From: a virus
Strand: one strand, 5' to 3'
Virus record (IMG/VR): IMGVR_UViG_3300015371_003138
Location: 1 to 24,921 of that record
Length of the DNA: 24,921 nucleotides
The stretch's first letter is position 1. Every line of letters starts with the position of its first letter. Shown here in pieces: positions 1 through 6,282 of this stretch. The translations under genes and the position numbers were made by a program. The notes below the pieces were generated by a model. The model was not told the origin of the DNA, did no database searches, and was given only the letters and a program-made list of their open reading frames with translations.

Positions 1-16
1 CCAACACGGCCCACCA
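1..16 (+). tRNA. 3' end of tRNA-Lys (partial)
   Basis: The window opens with the 3' strand of a T-stem (CCAAC), an acceptor strand ACGGCCC, discriminator A and CCA. The same acceptor strand occurs in the tRNA-Lys-like sequence ending at 503, and it fits a GGGCCGT...ACGGCCC acceptor stem. The anticodon lies outside the window, so Lys identity is inferred from the acceptor match and the neighbour. Confidence 0.6.
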
Positions 17-26
17 GACAGTCATC

Positions 27-53
27 TGCTTTTCTCTGCTTCAGAGAAAAGCA
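27..53 (+). terminator. Hairpin after tRNA-Lys, possible terminator
   Basis: A perfect 12-bp inverted repeat, TGCTTTTCTCTG (27-38) and CAGAGAAAAGCA (42-53), is separated by a 3-nt loop and starts 11 bases after the tRNA CCA. No good T-run follows (CCCTTCAGGG), so intrinsic termination is uncertain. It could instead be a processing or stability stem for the tRNA transcript. Confidence 0.5.
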
Positions 54-134
54 CCCTTCAGGGCGCAATTCCCGGGGGATTTCGTACTGCCCGCGTCTCT
101 GATATTGCACGCGCGGGACAGAAATGGCCGGGAT

Positions 135-182
135 TTCTCAGTTGTCGAAATGGTCGGCCAAAGTCGCAGGCCGACTTTGGCC
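135..182. repeat. Intergenic repeat copy 1, with internal dyad
   Basis: The segment starts TTCTCAGTTG (135-144), followed 21 bases from its start by GGCCAAAGTCG (156-166). A 5-nt loop and the exact complement CGACTTTGGCC (172-182) come next, so the RNA or single strand would fold into an 11-bp hairpin. A diverged copy with identical internal spacing starts at 318. It resembles a dispersed intergenic palindromic repeat; I cannot name the family. Confidence 0.7.
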
Positions 183-317
183 ATGGGTTCGATTCGTACA
201 ATGCCGACCATGCAGTCTTTCCCATTTCTAAGGCCGCCCTTCAGGCCGCCGTTTCGCGGGAACTGGCAATCCAAGTTTTTCTCCTGACACCTCGAAGTAG
301 GCAGGACTCGCCGCCAG

Positions 318-357
318 TTCTCAGTTGCCGTATCAGTTGGCCAAAGTCGTAGGCCGA
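318..357. repeat. Intergenic repeat copy 2
   Basis: TTCTCAGTTG (318-327) and GGCCAAAGTCG (339-349) recur with the same 21-base offset as in copy 1 (135). The downstream arm has decayed to CCGATTT, so the hairpin of copy 1 is not preserved. Both copies lie between the two tRNA-Lys-like sequences. Confidence 0.65.
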
Positions 358-429
358 TTTGAGCGGTATCGTGATTCCCACATTGCCTACGTGCAGTCGC
401 TCAGTCCTAGCCCTCATGGCCGAGCTCTG

Positions 430-503
430 GGGCGATGTCTGGTTAGTGGGGCAATTGACTTTTAATCAATAGGTCCAAGGTTCGAATCCTTGACGGCCCG
501 CCA
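430..503 (+). tRNA. tRNA-Lys(UUU)-like sequence, degenerate 5' half, probable pseudo-tRNA
   Basis: The 3' half is a good tRNA-Lys. The anticodon stem ATTGA/TCAAT (454-458/466-470) holds the loop CTTTTAA with anticodon TTT (461-463). The T-stem CAAGG/CCTTG flanks TTCGAAT, followed by acceptor ACGGCCC, discriminator G and encoded CCA (501-503). The 5' half fits badly: GGGCGAT (430-436) mismatches ACGGCCC at two positions and the D-arm is weak. Fragments of a proper 5' end (TGGCCG at 417-422, then AGCTC) sit slightly upstream, as if bases had been inserted. A decayed tRNA gene or a 3'-tRNA remnant of an integration event explains this best. A divergent functional tRNA is less likely. Confidence 0.6.
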
Positions 504-511
504 AATAAAAC

Positions 512-543
512 AGGCACTTAGAGCAATCTAAGTGCCTTTCTTA
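512..543 (+). terminator. Rho-independent terminator after the tRNA-Lys-like gene
   Basis: A perfect 11-bp stem, AGGCACTTAGA (512-522) and TCTAAGTGCCT (527-537), closes a GCAA tetraloop and is followed by TTCTTATT. It lies 8 bases after the CCA end of the tRNA-like sequence. It would end tRNA transcription and insulate the operon starting at 697. Confidence 0.85.
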
Positions 544-552
544 TTGCCCGTA

Positions 553-572
553 ATTTTCCATGGATTTTCCAT
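553..572. repeat. Tandem 11-bp repeat ATTTTCCATgg/ag
   Basis: ATTTTCCAT occurs at 553-561 and 564-572, spaced 11 bp and thus about one helical turn apart. It lies just downstream of the tRNA-Lys-like 3' end and terminator. The spacing suits cooperative protein binding, for example arm-type sites of a lost tyrosine integrase or an operator for the 697 operon. Function is unproven. Confidence 0.45.
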
Positions 573-696
573 AGCTACCCCGTAACACCTTGATCCCGTT
601 GCGTTGAGCAATTGATTTTGGCGGGGCCGTTATGTGCGAAAGTCAGGGGAGGGGGCGCCGGATGGCGTCGTCATGCGCTGCAACAGGGAGAGAGGC

Positions 697-1536
697 ATGA
701 GCGCAGTATTGGGTGGGGCGGTACCCGTGGTCGGCGTGCTTGGGGCCGACGAAATCAAGGTCGAGATGTCGATGGGGCGCCTTATTCAAGGCGGAGATCC
801 GAAGCAGCTGCGCGGCTGCAGCTACGACCTTCGGATTGGGACCATCCTTTTTGATGATCAGATGCACTCCGGCGCGGATCGTCCAGTCGTGGTTCCCCCT
901 GGGGGACTCGTGTCGATCATGACCAAGGAAATCGTGGCGCTTCCCGACGACGTGTGTGCCACCGCATTCGCGATCAATCAGCTCAGTTCCAAGGGGTTCT
1001 TGGTCCTCAACCCCGGCCACGTTGATCCTGGGTTCGTGGGAGCCCTGACGATCAAGGCCCTGAATGTTCGCAAGGTGCCGATGACGCTAACGCTGGGCGC
1101 GAACATCTTCACCCTGATTTTCGAGCGTCTTCCTAAGCCCACGTTCGGCTACAAGCACAACAATCCGGATCATGACGAGCGCCTTCGCGCGTTTTACGCA
1201 ACGACGGTTGAGACGTCCCCCAAGACCCTTTTCGAAGTAATGAAGGGCGAAAAGGACGGGCCGTTCCCGAGTCGCGACGAAGTCGAGCGCATGATTAGAA
1301 ATCACTGGATGGGATGGCTGACCCTGTTTTTGGCGGGCGTCGCTGCCTACAAGGCGATCTTTCCTTCGGCCCCGGTCGAAATCAGCAAGCCTAGACCGAC
1401 TGCGCCTGCGGTCGCCCAATCGGTTGCCGCATCAGCGACACTCCACCTGCCGGCGGCACCATCGACAGCGGCCCCGGCTCCAACCCCTCCAGCTGCCAAA
1501 GACCCGACTGCGGGGAAAGCGAAAGATGGCAAGTAA
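697..1536 (+). CDS. Membrane-anchored dCTP deaminase/dUTPase-fold protein
   Basis: This 279-residue protein starts at ATG 697 behind GGGAGAGAGG. Residues about 15-145 resemble the trimeric dCTP deaminase/dUTPase fold, with RGCSYDLRIG at 39-48 (the SxDxRLG-type motif) and HVDPGFVGALTIKALN at 108-123. In Dcd enzymes the second motif carries the catalytic Glu (GxITLE). Here that position reads TIK, with Lys at 120, and the RSSxAR motif is not recognisable around 94-99, so ordinary deamination looks unlikely. A single membrane segment (about 205-222) is followed by an Ala/Pro-rich tail of about 55 residues. The gene overlaps the next by 11 bases. Dcd-fold enzymes alter dNTP pools, and deaminases of this kind act in anti-phage nucleotide depletion. 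A catalytically dead, membrane-tethered member could be a nucleotide sensor or an inhibitor or partner of the next gene product. Fold assignment is moderately sure; function is inference. Confidence 0.75.
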   Translation: MSAVLGGAVPVVGVLGADEIKVEMSMGRLIQGGDPKQLRGCSYDLRIGTILFDDQMHSGADRPVVVPPGGLVSIMTKEIVALPDDVCATAFAINQLSSKGFLVLNPGHVDPGFVGALTIKALNVRKVPMTLTLGANIFTLIFERLPKPTFGYKHNNPDHDERLRAFYATTVETSPKTLFEVMKGEKDGPFPSRDEVERMIRNHWMGWLTLFLAGVAAYKAIFPSAPVEISKPRPTAPAVAQSVAASATLHLPAAPSTAAPAPTPPAAKDPTAGKAKDGK

Positions 1537-2017
1537 CCGAGATCTGCGCCTTTTTGAGCTTGCCCGCTACGTGGGTGAGTGGAGCAAGGATCGGTCGCGA
1601 AAAGTTGGCGCGGTAATAGTCGACACGAAAGGTGGCGTGCGTGCGATCGGCTACAACGGATTTCCGCGTGGCGCAAATGACGCAATTGAGAGCCGGCACT
1701 CGCGTCCAACGAAGTACCTATGGACGGAACACGCTGAGCGAAATGCGATCTACGAGGCGGCAAGAGTCGGGGTGTCGACCGAAGGATGCACGATGTACGT
1801 GCCGTGGTTCCCATGCATGGATTGCGCCCGTGCGATCGTGCAGTCCGGCATTGCTCGTCTCGTCGCCCTTCCTCCAGACCTGAGTGACTCCCGATGGGGT
1901 GGGCACTTTGAGGCGGCGATGGAACTGTTATCCGAAGCTGGCATCGAAATCACTTGGATGACAGGCAGCGAATCGCCGCTGCCTGCAGATCTACAGACCG
2001 ATTTGTCTAGGAAGTAG
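1526..2017 (+). CDS. dCMP/cytidine deaminase-family zinc enzyme
   Basis: This 163-residue protein starts at ATG 1526, inside the end of the upstream gene (11-base overlap), which implies translational coupling. It carries the complete deoxycytidylate-deaminase signature: zinc ligands and catalytic Glu in TEHAERN (His69, Glu71), and PWFPCMDCA with Cys97 and Cys100. Upstream YNGFPRGAND (43-52) is the usual substrate-loop motif of dCMP deaminases. The expected reaction is dCMP to dUMP, or deamination of a related cytosine nucleotide, in the cytosol. It is close to the size of housekeeping dCMP deaminases. Its place between two membrane-protein genes in an island is unusual and suggests phage-responsive nucleotide depletion, as known for AvcD-type and dCTP-deaminase defence proteins. 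No ATPase domain like that of AvcD is present. Family assignment is very sure; the defence role is inferred. Confidence 0.92.
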   Translation: MASNRDLRLFELARYVGEWSKDRSRKVGAVIVDTKGGVRAIGYNGFPRGANDAIESRHSRPTKYLWTEHAERNAIYEAARVGVSTEGCTMYVPWFPCMDCARAIVQSGIARLVALPPDLSDSRWGGHFEAAMELLSEAGIEITWMTGSESPLPADLQTDLSRK

Positions 2018-2040
2018 GCGGAACGACGAGAGAGGCGCAA

Positions 2041-2568
2041 ATGTCGGAGACAAGTTGGCTGGCGTATACCGGTGCAGTTGCCGGAATCATCGGCGCCATC
2101 ACCGGAATCGCAGGTGCGGTCACCGGCTATTACGCTCTTCGTCGGACTAGTGAGCTCAAGGCGCTCGACCTTCGCGTAGACCTGAGGCGAACTGAGAGCA
2201 CGTTGCGTGTAGACATTCAAGATCTCGTTCCGCTTCTGGAGCGCGCGAAGCGCTCTCGGACCAGACTCGCAGCCGCCCAAGGCAGGTACCGCTCCGGGGC
2301 GATTAGCCAGTGGCTGGTGGAATGGGATGCCGACTTGGCGGAAGCGAATTCACTGGTGTCTGGATCATCCGTCTTAGACGTCGACTGCACTGATTTCGCG
2401 GAGGCCAATCTTGAACTTCGACTGCTGGCCGTTCACAGGCTCCGAGATCAAGTGACACGCCTTTCCAAGAAGTACATCGACGCCATTGCGGAGGATGACC
2501 GCGGGCGAGATCACCTTCGTGAAGATCAGCGCGCCTTTACCCAAGCTCGCCTCGAGGGCAAAAAGTAG
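2041..2568 (+). CDS. Small membrane-anchored coiled-coil protein of the deaminase operon
   Basis: This 175-residue protein starts at ATG 2041 with GAGAGAGG just upstream, 23 bases after the deaminase stop. Residues about 8-33 are a Gly/Ala/Ile-rich hydrophobic segment (AGIIGAITGIAGAVTGYY), giving an N-terminal anchor. The rest is charged and largely helical, with heptad-like stretches around 38-75 and 120-170, so a cytoplasmic coiled coil is likely. I recognise no enzymatic motif. Its position as third gene of a tight operon with the Dcd-like membrane protein and the dCMP deaminase suggests a shared membrane-associated complex. It could be an effector, a scaffold or an immunity factor. The gene converges with the serine recombinase gene, leaving 35 bases between stops. 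Confidence 0.7.
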   Translation: MSETSWLAYTGAVAGIIGAITGIAGAVTGYYALRRTSELKALDLRVDLRRTESTLRVDIQDLVPLLERAKRSRTRLAAAQGRYRSGAISQWLVEWDADLAEANSLVSGSSVLDVDCTDFAEANLELRLLAVHRLRDQVTRLSKKYIDAIAEDDRGRDHLREDQRAFTQARLEGKK

Positions 2569-2603
2569 GCCGCTGAGGCGATTGCGCATAACGGCCATTC
2601 CGA

Positions 2604-4298
2604 TCAGGGCCACAGTCTTACGAGGGTTGCCTGTTCCTCCCAGGAGATCGGGAACGACTCCTTGAAGGTGTCCATGACTGGGTACTGCAGCGTCCGGCCA
2701 GCCATGACGGCGTCAACGATCGCTGGCGCCAAACAGCCCGCCCGCAGCACGTCGTACAGATAGCTCTCGGCGCGCTTTTCTCGTGTCGCAAGCTCCTTCA
2801 GGGATCCCACGCTGCCGTTAATTAATTCCGCCGTCCATTTGCGGCCCAGGGCCACGCGCCGCAACAGCTCATTGCGCGCATCAGCGGTTGCGTTTGTCGC
2901 GTCTGTGCAATCGTCCCCCAAGATTCGCACCTCCCCGCGCAAGCGATACACCGAGGTGTTGATGGTTCGGGTGATGCGCGCTGCGGTGTCGTGGCCGGGC
3001 GGGGCGCCATCGGTGCCAAGAAGCAACTTCCTAAGGGCAGCGATCTCAACGTGAAATTTGATGTGACTGGCGGAAACCTCGACATTCGATCCGCATGTCT
3101 GGAAAGACTGCCGCTTCTCGCCTGTCGTGCGGGTCTCCCATTCCAGCGCAAGATCATGGCCCGCTCGCCTTAAGGCTTTCCCGCGGTTCGGTTCGCTCAC
3201 TCCAAGCAGGCTGTCCAAATCCTTTGCAGTGAGCAGCGCCCGCCACTCGTTTTCGACCAGGCGCTCCAAGTCGTGGGCAGGAATGCTTGCCAACGACGCC
3301 TTGGACTTTTCTCCCTCAGGTGTGGGGCGCAGCATGTAATAGCGATACCGCCTTCCGTGACGCTTTGTGTGTGTCGCCGTGAGTGGGTGGCCGGTGTCAG
3401 TACTCACCAGTCCGGCTAGGAGGCTTGAGGCCTTTGCACGGGTCTTAGTCTTGTGTGCTTGATGGTTGGCGTCGAGCTGATCTTGGACGGACTTCCAAAG
3501 CGCTTGCGGAATGATCGACTTGTGCTGGCCTGGGTAATGCTTGCCGGCGTGGTGGACCTCGCCGCAGTACAAGCGATTGCGCAAGAGATGATAGAGCGCC
3601 CCCCGTGTGAAGCGCTGCCCGCCGCTTCGATTACCTGCGCGGCTCACGCGAACCTTCGACTTGGTGCCGCTTGCTTCGAGATCGAGCATGAGCTTCTGCA
3701 CGCAGCCAAGCACCAGATATCTCTTGAAGATCTTTCGAACGGTCTCCGCCTCGTTCGTGTTGACGACAAGGGCGCGATCTTTGAGGTCGTACCCCAAGGG
3801 AATGGGGCCGCCCATCCACATGCCTTTGGCTTTGGATGCCGCGACCTTGTCCCGAATGCGCTCTCCGGTCACCTCACGCTCGAACTGCGCGAAGGACAGC
3901 AGGACGTTGAGCGTGAGCCGTCCCATGGACGTGGTGGTGTTGAAGCGCTGGGTCACGGAGACGAACGACGTGCTGTGCTTGTCGAAAACGTCGACCATCT
4001 TTGCGAAGTCAGTCAGGGATCGGGTCAGTCGATCGATCTTGTAGACCACGACCAGGTCGACGTGCCCGGCATTGATGTCCTCCAAGAGCTTCTGCAGGGC
4101 AGGGCGCTGGAGATTGCCCCCGGAGTACCCGCCATCGTCGTAGCGCTTGCTGAGGGCCTTCCAACCCTCGTGGCGCTGGCTGGCGATATAAGCCTCACAG
4201 GCTTCGCGTTGGGCATCGAGTGAGTTGAAGTTCTGGTCGAGGCCTTCCTCGGTGGATTTGCGCGTGTAGATGGCGCACCGCAGGACCTTCTGGCTCAT
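2604..4298 (-). CDS. Large serine recombinase
   Basis: This 564-residue protein has the order of a large serine integrase. The N-terminal resolvase domain contains IYTRKSTEEG with nucleophile Ser15, then SLDAQREACEAYI and the YKIDRLTRSLTDF segment. The long E-helix region (FAQFEREVTGERIRDK) leads into a recombinase domain around 160-290 (GPIPLGYDL, TRGALYHLLRNRLYCGEV) and a C-terminal extension. The C-terminal region lacks the obvious CxxC zinc ribbon seen in many relatives. It should cut and rejoin short attachment sites to integrate or excise this element. Its ATG overlaps the stop of the DUF2924 gene in an ATGA, so the two are co-translated. The pairing of such recombinases with DUF2924 proteins is recurrent in prophage-like elements. 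I could not identify its att sites. Confidence 0.95.
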   Translation of the reverse strand: MSQKVLRCAIYTRKSTEEGLDQNFNSLDAQREACEAYIASQRHEGWKALSKRYDDGGYSGGNLQRPALQKLLEDINAGHVDLVVVYKIDRLTRSLTDFAKMVDVFDKHSTSFVSVTQRFNTTTSMGRLTLNVLLSFAQFEREVTGERIRDKVAASKAKGMWMGGPIPLGYDLKDRALVVNTNEAETVRKIFKRYLVLGCVQKLMLDLEASGTKSKVRVSRAGNRSGGQRFTRGALYHLLRNRLYCGEVHHAGKHYPGQHKSIIPQALWKSVQDQLDANHQAHKTKTRAKASSLLAGLVSTDTGHPLTATHTKRHGRRYRYYMLRPTPEGEKSKASLASIPAHDLERLVENEWRALLTAKDLDSLLGVSEPNRGKALRRAGHDLALEWETRTTGEKRQSFQTCGSNVEVSASHIKFHVEIAALRKLLLGTDGAPPGHDTAARITRTINTSVYRLRGEVRILGDDCTDATNATADARNELLRRVALGRKWTAELINGSVGSLKELATREKRAESYLYDVLRAGCLAPAIVDAVMAGRTLQYPVMDTFKESFPISWEEQATLVRLWP

Positions 4299-4765
4299 GC
4301 CTTGGCCCTCCCGCCGTCAGGGCGGTCCTTGAGGCCAAAGAAGGCCGGGCCGGACCAGGCGGTTCCTGTGATCTTCCGGGCGATCACCGACAGGCTTCGG
4401 TAGGTGTGCCCGTCCCAAATGAACCCGTTGTCGGCGACGGTGACCGCGTAGGTGCGGCCCTGCCATGTCCGCAGCAGCCGCGTGCCTGGCTTCACGCGCC
4501 GGACCTGCGGCCGGGCAGACGTGCCGTCGGACCGTGGCAGGAGGGCGGCGAGGTGGCGTTCGGCGGCGGGAGACAGGCCGCCCGATTGCAGTTCCTGCAG
4601 GCGGTAGGCCAGCAGTGGAATTGCGGTGTTGCGAAACAGCTTGGGCGGGATCGGCTTGTCGAAGGCGCGTTGCCAGGCCTCCGCCAAGCCCCTCCGATCC
4701 AGGTCTTTCAGGGTGGTCCAGTCAACGGGTGGGGCGGCGGGCTTACGGGCTGCAGCTTTGGGCAT
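4295..4765 (-). CDS. DUF2924 family protein, recombinase partner
   Basis: This 156-residue basic protein is assigned a start at the ATG at 4763-4765, which has a strong AAGGAGG 6 bases upstream on the minus strand; an in-frame start 48 bases further upstream has no such site. The sequence matches the DUF2924 pattern. A helical N-terminal half contains LAEAWQRAF, PPKLFRN and LLAYRLQELQ. A small C-terminal domain contains PGTRLLRTWQGRTYAV and WDGHTYRSLSVIARKITGTAWSGPAFFGL. The second half resembles a DNA-binding or nuclease-like module in other proteins, but no activity is established that I know of. The stop overlaps the recombinase start by 4 bases, so it is probably an accessory such as a directionality or DNA-binding factor. 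Confidence 0.88.
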   Translation of the reverse strand: MPKAAARKPAAPPVDWTTLKDLDRRGLAEAWQRAFDKPIPPKLFRNTAIPLLAYRLQELQSGGLSPAAERHLAALLPRSDGTSARPQVRRVKPGTRLLRTWQGRTYAVTVADNGFIWDGHTYRSLSVIARKITGTAWSGPAFFGLKDRPDGGRAKA

Positions 4766-4863
4766 AGGGGCCTCCTTGCCCCTATGCACGCTCTGGTAGG
4801 GCCATGCAGTCAACTCGACGCCAGGGGCGCTGCGGCGCCGTCACCCGGGTGCCTGTACGCAGG

Positions 4864-5100
4864 CTAGTGGCTGAATTCCTGTTGCAGCTTCTTGCCTCGC
4901 GGCGAGTCCAGCGGAAGCAGTTGGGTTGAGCCGCACTGCGGACAAGCCATGTGCTTCGAAGAGAGGCGCCACATGGAATACAGCAGGCCCGGAATGATGA
5001 AACACAGCCAGAGGACAAGCTCCATCAGCGTGCTGCCTTTAGTGACCTTCTTCGCCGTTCCGGTGTAGCCACAGTGCGAGCAGATTTCTGTCTTTGCCAC
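4864..5100 (-). CDS. Small zinc-ribbon membrane protein
   Basis: This is a protein of about 78 residues with two zinc-knuckle pairs flanking a membrane segment. ICSHCGYTG lies near the N-terminus, LVLWLCFIIPGLLYSMW in the middle, and MACPQCGSTQLLPLDSPRG near the C-terminus. I chose the GTG at 5098-5100 because GGAG lies 9 bases upstream and the family begins just before the first CxxC; longer in-frame starts reach 5169. The hydrophobic stretch could be one segment or a short hairpin that places both Cys pairs on the same side. It is divergent from the XRE regulator gene across a palindrome-rich region. Similar small proteins are common in bacteria and have no firm function. Confidence 0.75.
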   Translation of the reverse strand: MAKTEICSHCGYTGTAKKVTKGSTLMELVLWLCFIIPGLLYSMWRLSSKHMACPQCGSTQLLPLDSPRGKKLQQEFSH

Positions 5101-5181
5101 GACATCGTTCTCCAGGTTGGTTGTGCTTGCGTGCGGGCCGAGACAGGGGGCCCGGAGGGGGTAGGCCACACATTAGCTCGA

Positions 5182-5200
5182 ATACCCGGAAACCGGGTAT
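5182..5200. promoter_or_regulatory. Palindromic operator candidate between divergent genes
   Basis: ATACCCGG (5182-5189) and CCGGGTAT (5193-5200) form a perfect 8-bp dyad with a 3-base centre. A second partial copy, CGTATTCGGG (5204-5213), follows about one helical turn later. The site lies between the divergent zinc-ribbon gene (start 5100) and XRE gene (start 5256), the normal place for XRE autoregulation. Confidence 0.6.
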
Positions 5201-5255
5201 CCGCGTATTCGGGTCGGCCTTATAGGGTCGGAAGCCTCAGTTGCCGGGGGCGCCC

Positions 5256-5537
5256 GTGGCCAAGAGCCTGTATCGAACCGAGAACATCGAGTTGGCCGCG
5301 CTTCTGCGGGAGCTGCGCGAGGCAACGGGACTCGTCCAAACCGAGTTTGGGGAACGCATGGGGCGTAACCAGACCTACGTCAGCAACGTGGAGTTGGGGA
5401 TTCGGCGCCTGGATCTGGTCGAGTTGCGTGATTACTGTGCAGCGCTGGACGTCGATCTTCGAGACCTGATCGATCGCTGGGAGGCGCGTATTGCGCCTGT
5501 GTCTAAGCGCAAGCGTCGACCTGCAGGCAAGCGGTAA
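5256..5537 (+). CDS. XRE-family transcriptional regulator
   Basis: This 93-residue protein has a classic Cro/C1-type helix-turn-helix. ALLRELREATGLVQTEFGERMGRNQTYVSNVELGIRRLDLVEL contains the Gln-rich helix 2 and recognition helix (residues about 12-58 from this start). I place the start at GTG 5256, with GGGGG 5 bases upstream; a TTG at 5241 is an alternative. A basic tail (KRKRRPAGKR) ends the protein. The ATACCCGG dyad at 5182 lies in its upstream region and is the likely operator. It probably controls its own gene and the divergent zinc-ribbon gene, and perhaps the downstream phage-like genes. Confidence 0.88.
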   Translation: MAKSLYRTENIELAALLRELREATGLVQTEFGERMGRNQTYVSNVELGIRRLDLVELRDYCAALDVDLRDLIDRWEARIAPVSKRKRRPAGKR

Positions 5538-5591
5538 GTCTGGCCGGTGCGAAGACGCGCCGAGTTGTTGCGTTCCTTTCATCGCGGGGCA

Positions 5592-5619
5592 TTGACAGGG
5601 CAAGTAGGCGGCGTAGGAT
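5592..5619 (+). promoter_or_regulatory. Sigma70-type promoter for the 5647 gene
   Basis: A consensus -35 box TTGACA (5592-5597) is followed after 16 bases by TAGGAT (5614-5619). The predicted transcript would start near 5626, about 20 bases before the ATG at 5647, so the leader is short and has no clear ribosome binding site at normal spacing. The -10 box overlaps the GATGTA dyad at 5617-5636. Confidence 0.6.
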
Positions 5620-5636
5620 GTAGGAGAAATTACATC
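5617..5636. promoter_or_regulatory. GATGTA-N8-TACATC dyad, operator candidate
   Basis: GATGTA (5617-5622) and TACATC (5631-5636) form a dyad with an 8-base spacer placed exactly over the -10 box and start point, ideal for repression. The right arm is part of TTACATCTAAT (5630-5640), whose reverse complement ATTAGATGTAA recurs at 6248-6258 before the ParB-methyltransferase gene. A shared regulator is likely. Confidence 0.6.
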
Positions 5637-5646
5637 TAATACCTTC

Positions 5647-6228
5647 ATGGCCGAATCCGTTCCCCGTCTCGCGCTTTCGCATGGTCAGGTGCTGTGGTGC
5701 CTGGCGGGTGGCAAGGAACCGACACCCCCGCTGCCCGATCAAGTGCGCTACCTGCGCCAGCTGGACATCCCATTCGCCCCCCACGAACTCGGGAAGGGGA
5801 GGGGGGTTCGCCTGTCGTACGGCTTCTACCAGCTCATTGAGCTGGGGATCGCGTACGAAGGACTTCGGCGCCGCATCGAACCGCGCTTCCTGAAGCGTTT
5901 GGCGGAGCAACGGACGCAGTTTCGAGAGGTCTACCGCGCCGCTTATCTGGAGCTCGCCGCACACCCCCAGATCTTCGATGGCAACCCTCGCGAGCGAGTG
6001 TTGGTGAACGACGAGCGCGTGGTTCGCCTTCATGACAAGTACTCGGAGAACCCGGGGGAGATCGCGTTCGCGATGGCATTTGATCCGAAACCCGGCCGCA
6101 AGCCCTGGGATCTCGTCGAAGAGATTGGCGGCGAAGAGCACGACGTAATTGGTCTGAAGCTGCTGATGGTCTATCTGTTGCGCCTCGTCAAGCATGCCCC
6201 GGTCACCCGCCCGGGTCCGAAGGGCTAA
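5647..6228 (+). CDS. Uncharacterised protein of the phage-like module
   Basis: This 193-residue soluble protein has no signal peptide or membrane segment. The N-terminal 80 residues (LPDQVRYLRQLDIPFAPHE, then GRGVRLSYGFYQLIELGIAYE) look like a small helical domain that could be a MerR-like or winged-helix DNA-binding unit; I am not sure of this. The rest is mixed helix and strand with many acidic and basic residues. Its promoter carries the GATGTA dyad and it lies between the XRE gene and the ParB-methyltransferase gene, so a regulatory role in the element is plausible. I recognise no catalytic motif. Confidence 0.8.
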   Translation: MAESVPRLALSHGQVLWCLAGGKEPTPPLPDQVRYLRQLDIPFAPHELGKGRGVRLSYGFYQLIELGIAYEGLRRRIEPRFLKRLAEQRTQFREVYRAAYLELAAHPQIFDGNPRERVLVNDERVVRLHDKYSENPGEIAFAMAFDPKPGRKPWDLVEEIGGEEHDVIGLKLLMVYLLRLVKHAPVTRPGPKG

Positions 6229-6247
6229 CGCTCTTCTCATTTGCCAT

Positions 6248-6258
6248 ATTAGATGTAA
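6248..6258. promoter_or_regulatory. ATTAGATGTAA motif upstream of ParB-methyltransferase
   Basis: This 11-base motif is the exact reverse complement of TTACATCTAAT at 5630-5640. It sits 24 bases before the ATG at 6283 and is followed by AAAGGAG as ribosome binding site. Two identical 11-mers in two consecutive upstream regions suggest a common DNA-binding regulator for both genes. Confidence 0.55.
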
Positions 6259-6282
6259 AAACGCATATAAAGGAGACAACCA

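Noticed and set aside
430-503. Attachment site of the serine recombinase
   Set aside because: Large serine integrases seldom use tRNA 3' ends, and no second copy of the tRNA 3' sequence was seen near the recombinase module.
3453-4223. Long plus-strand open frame (256 codons)
   Set aside because: It is antisense to the serine recombinase, whose motifs are complete; no family motif or start signal on this strand.
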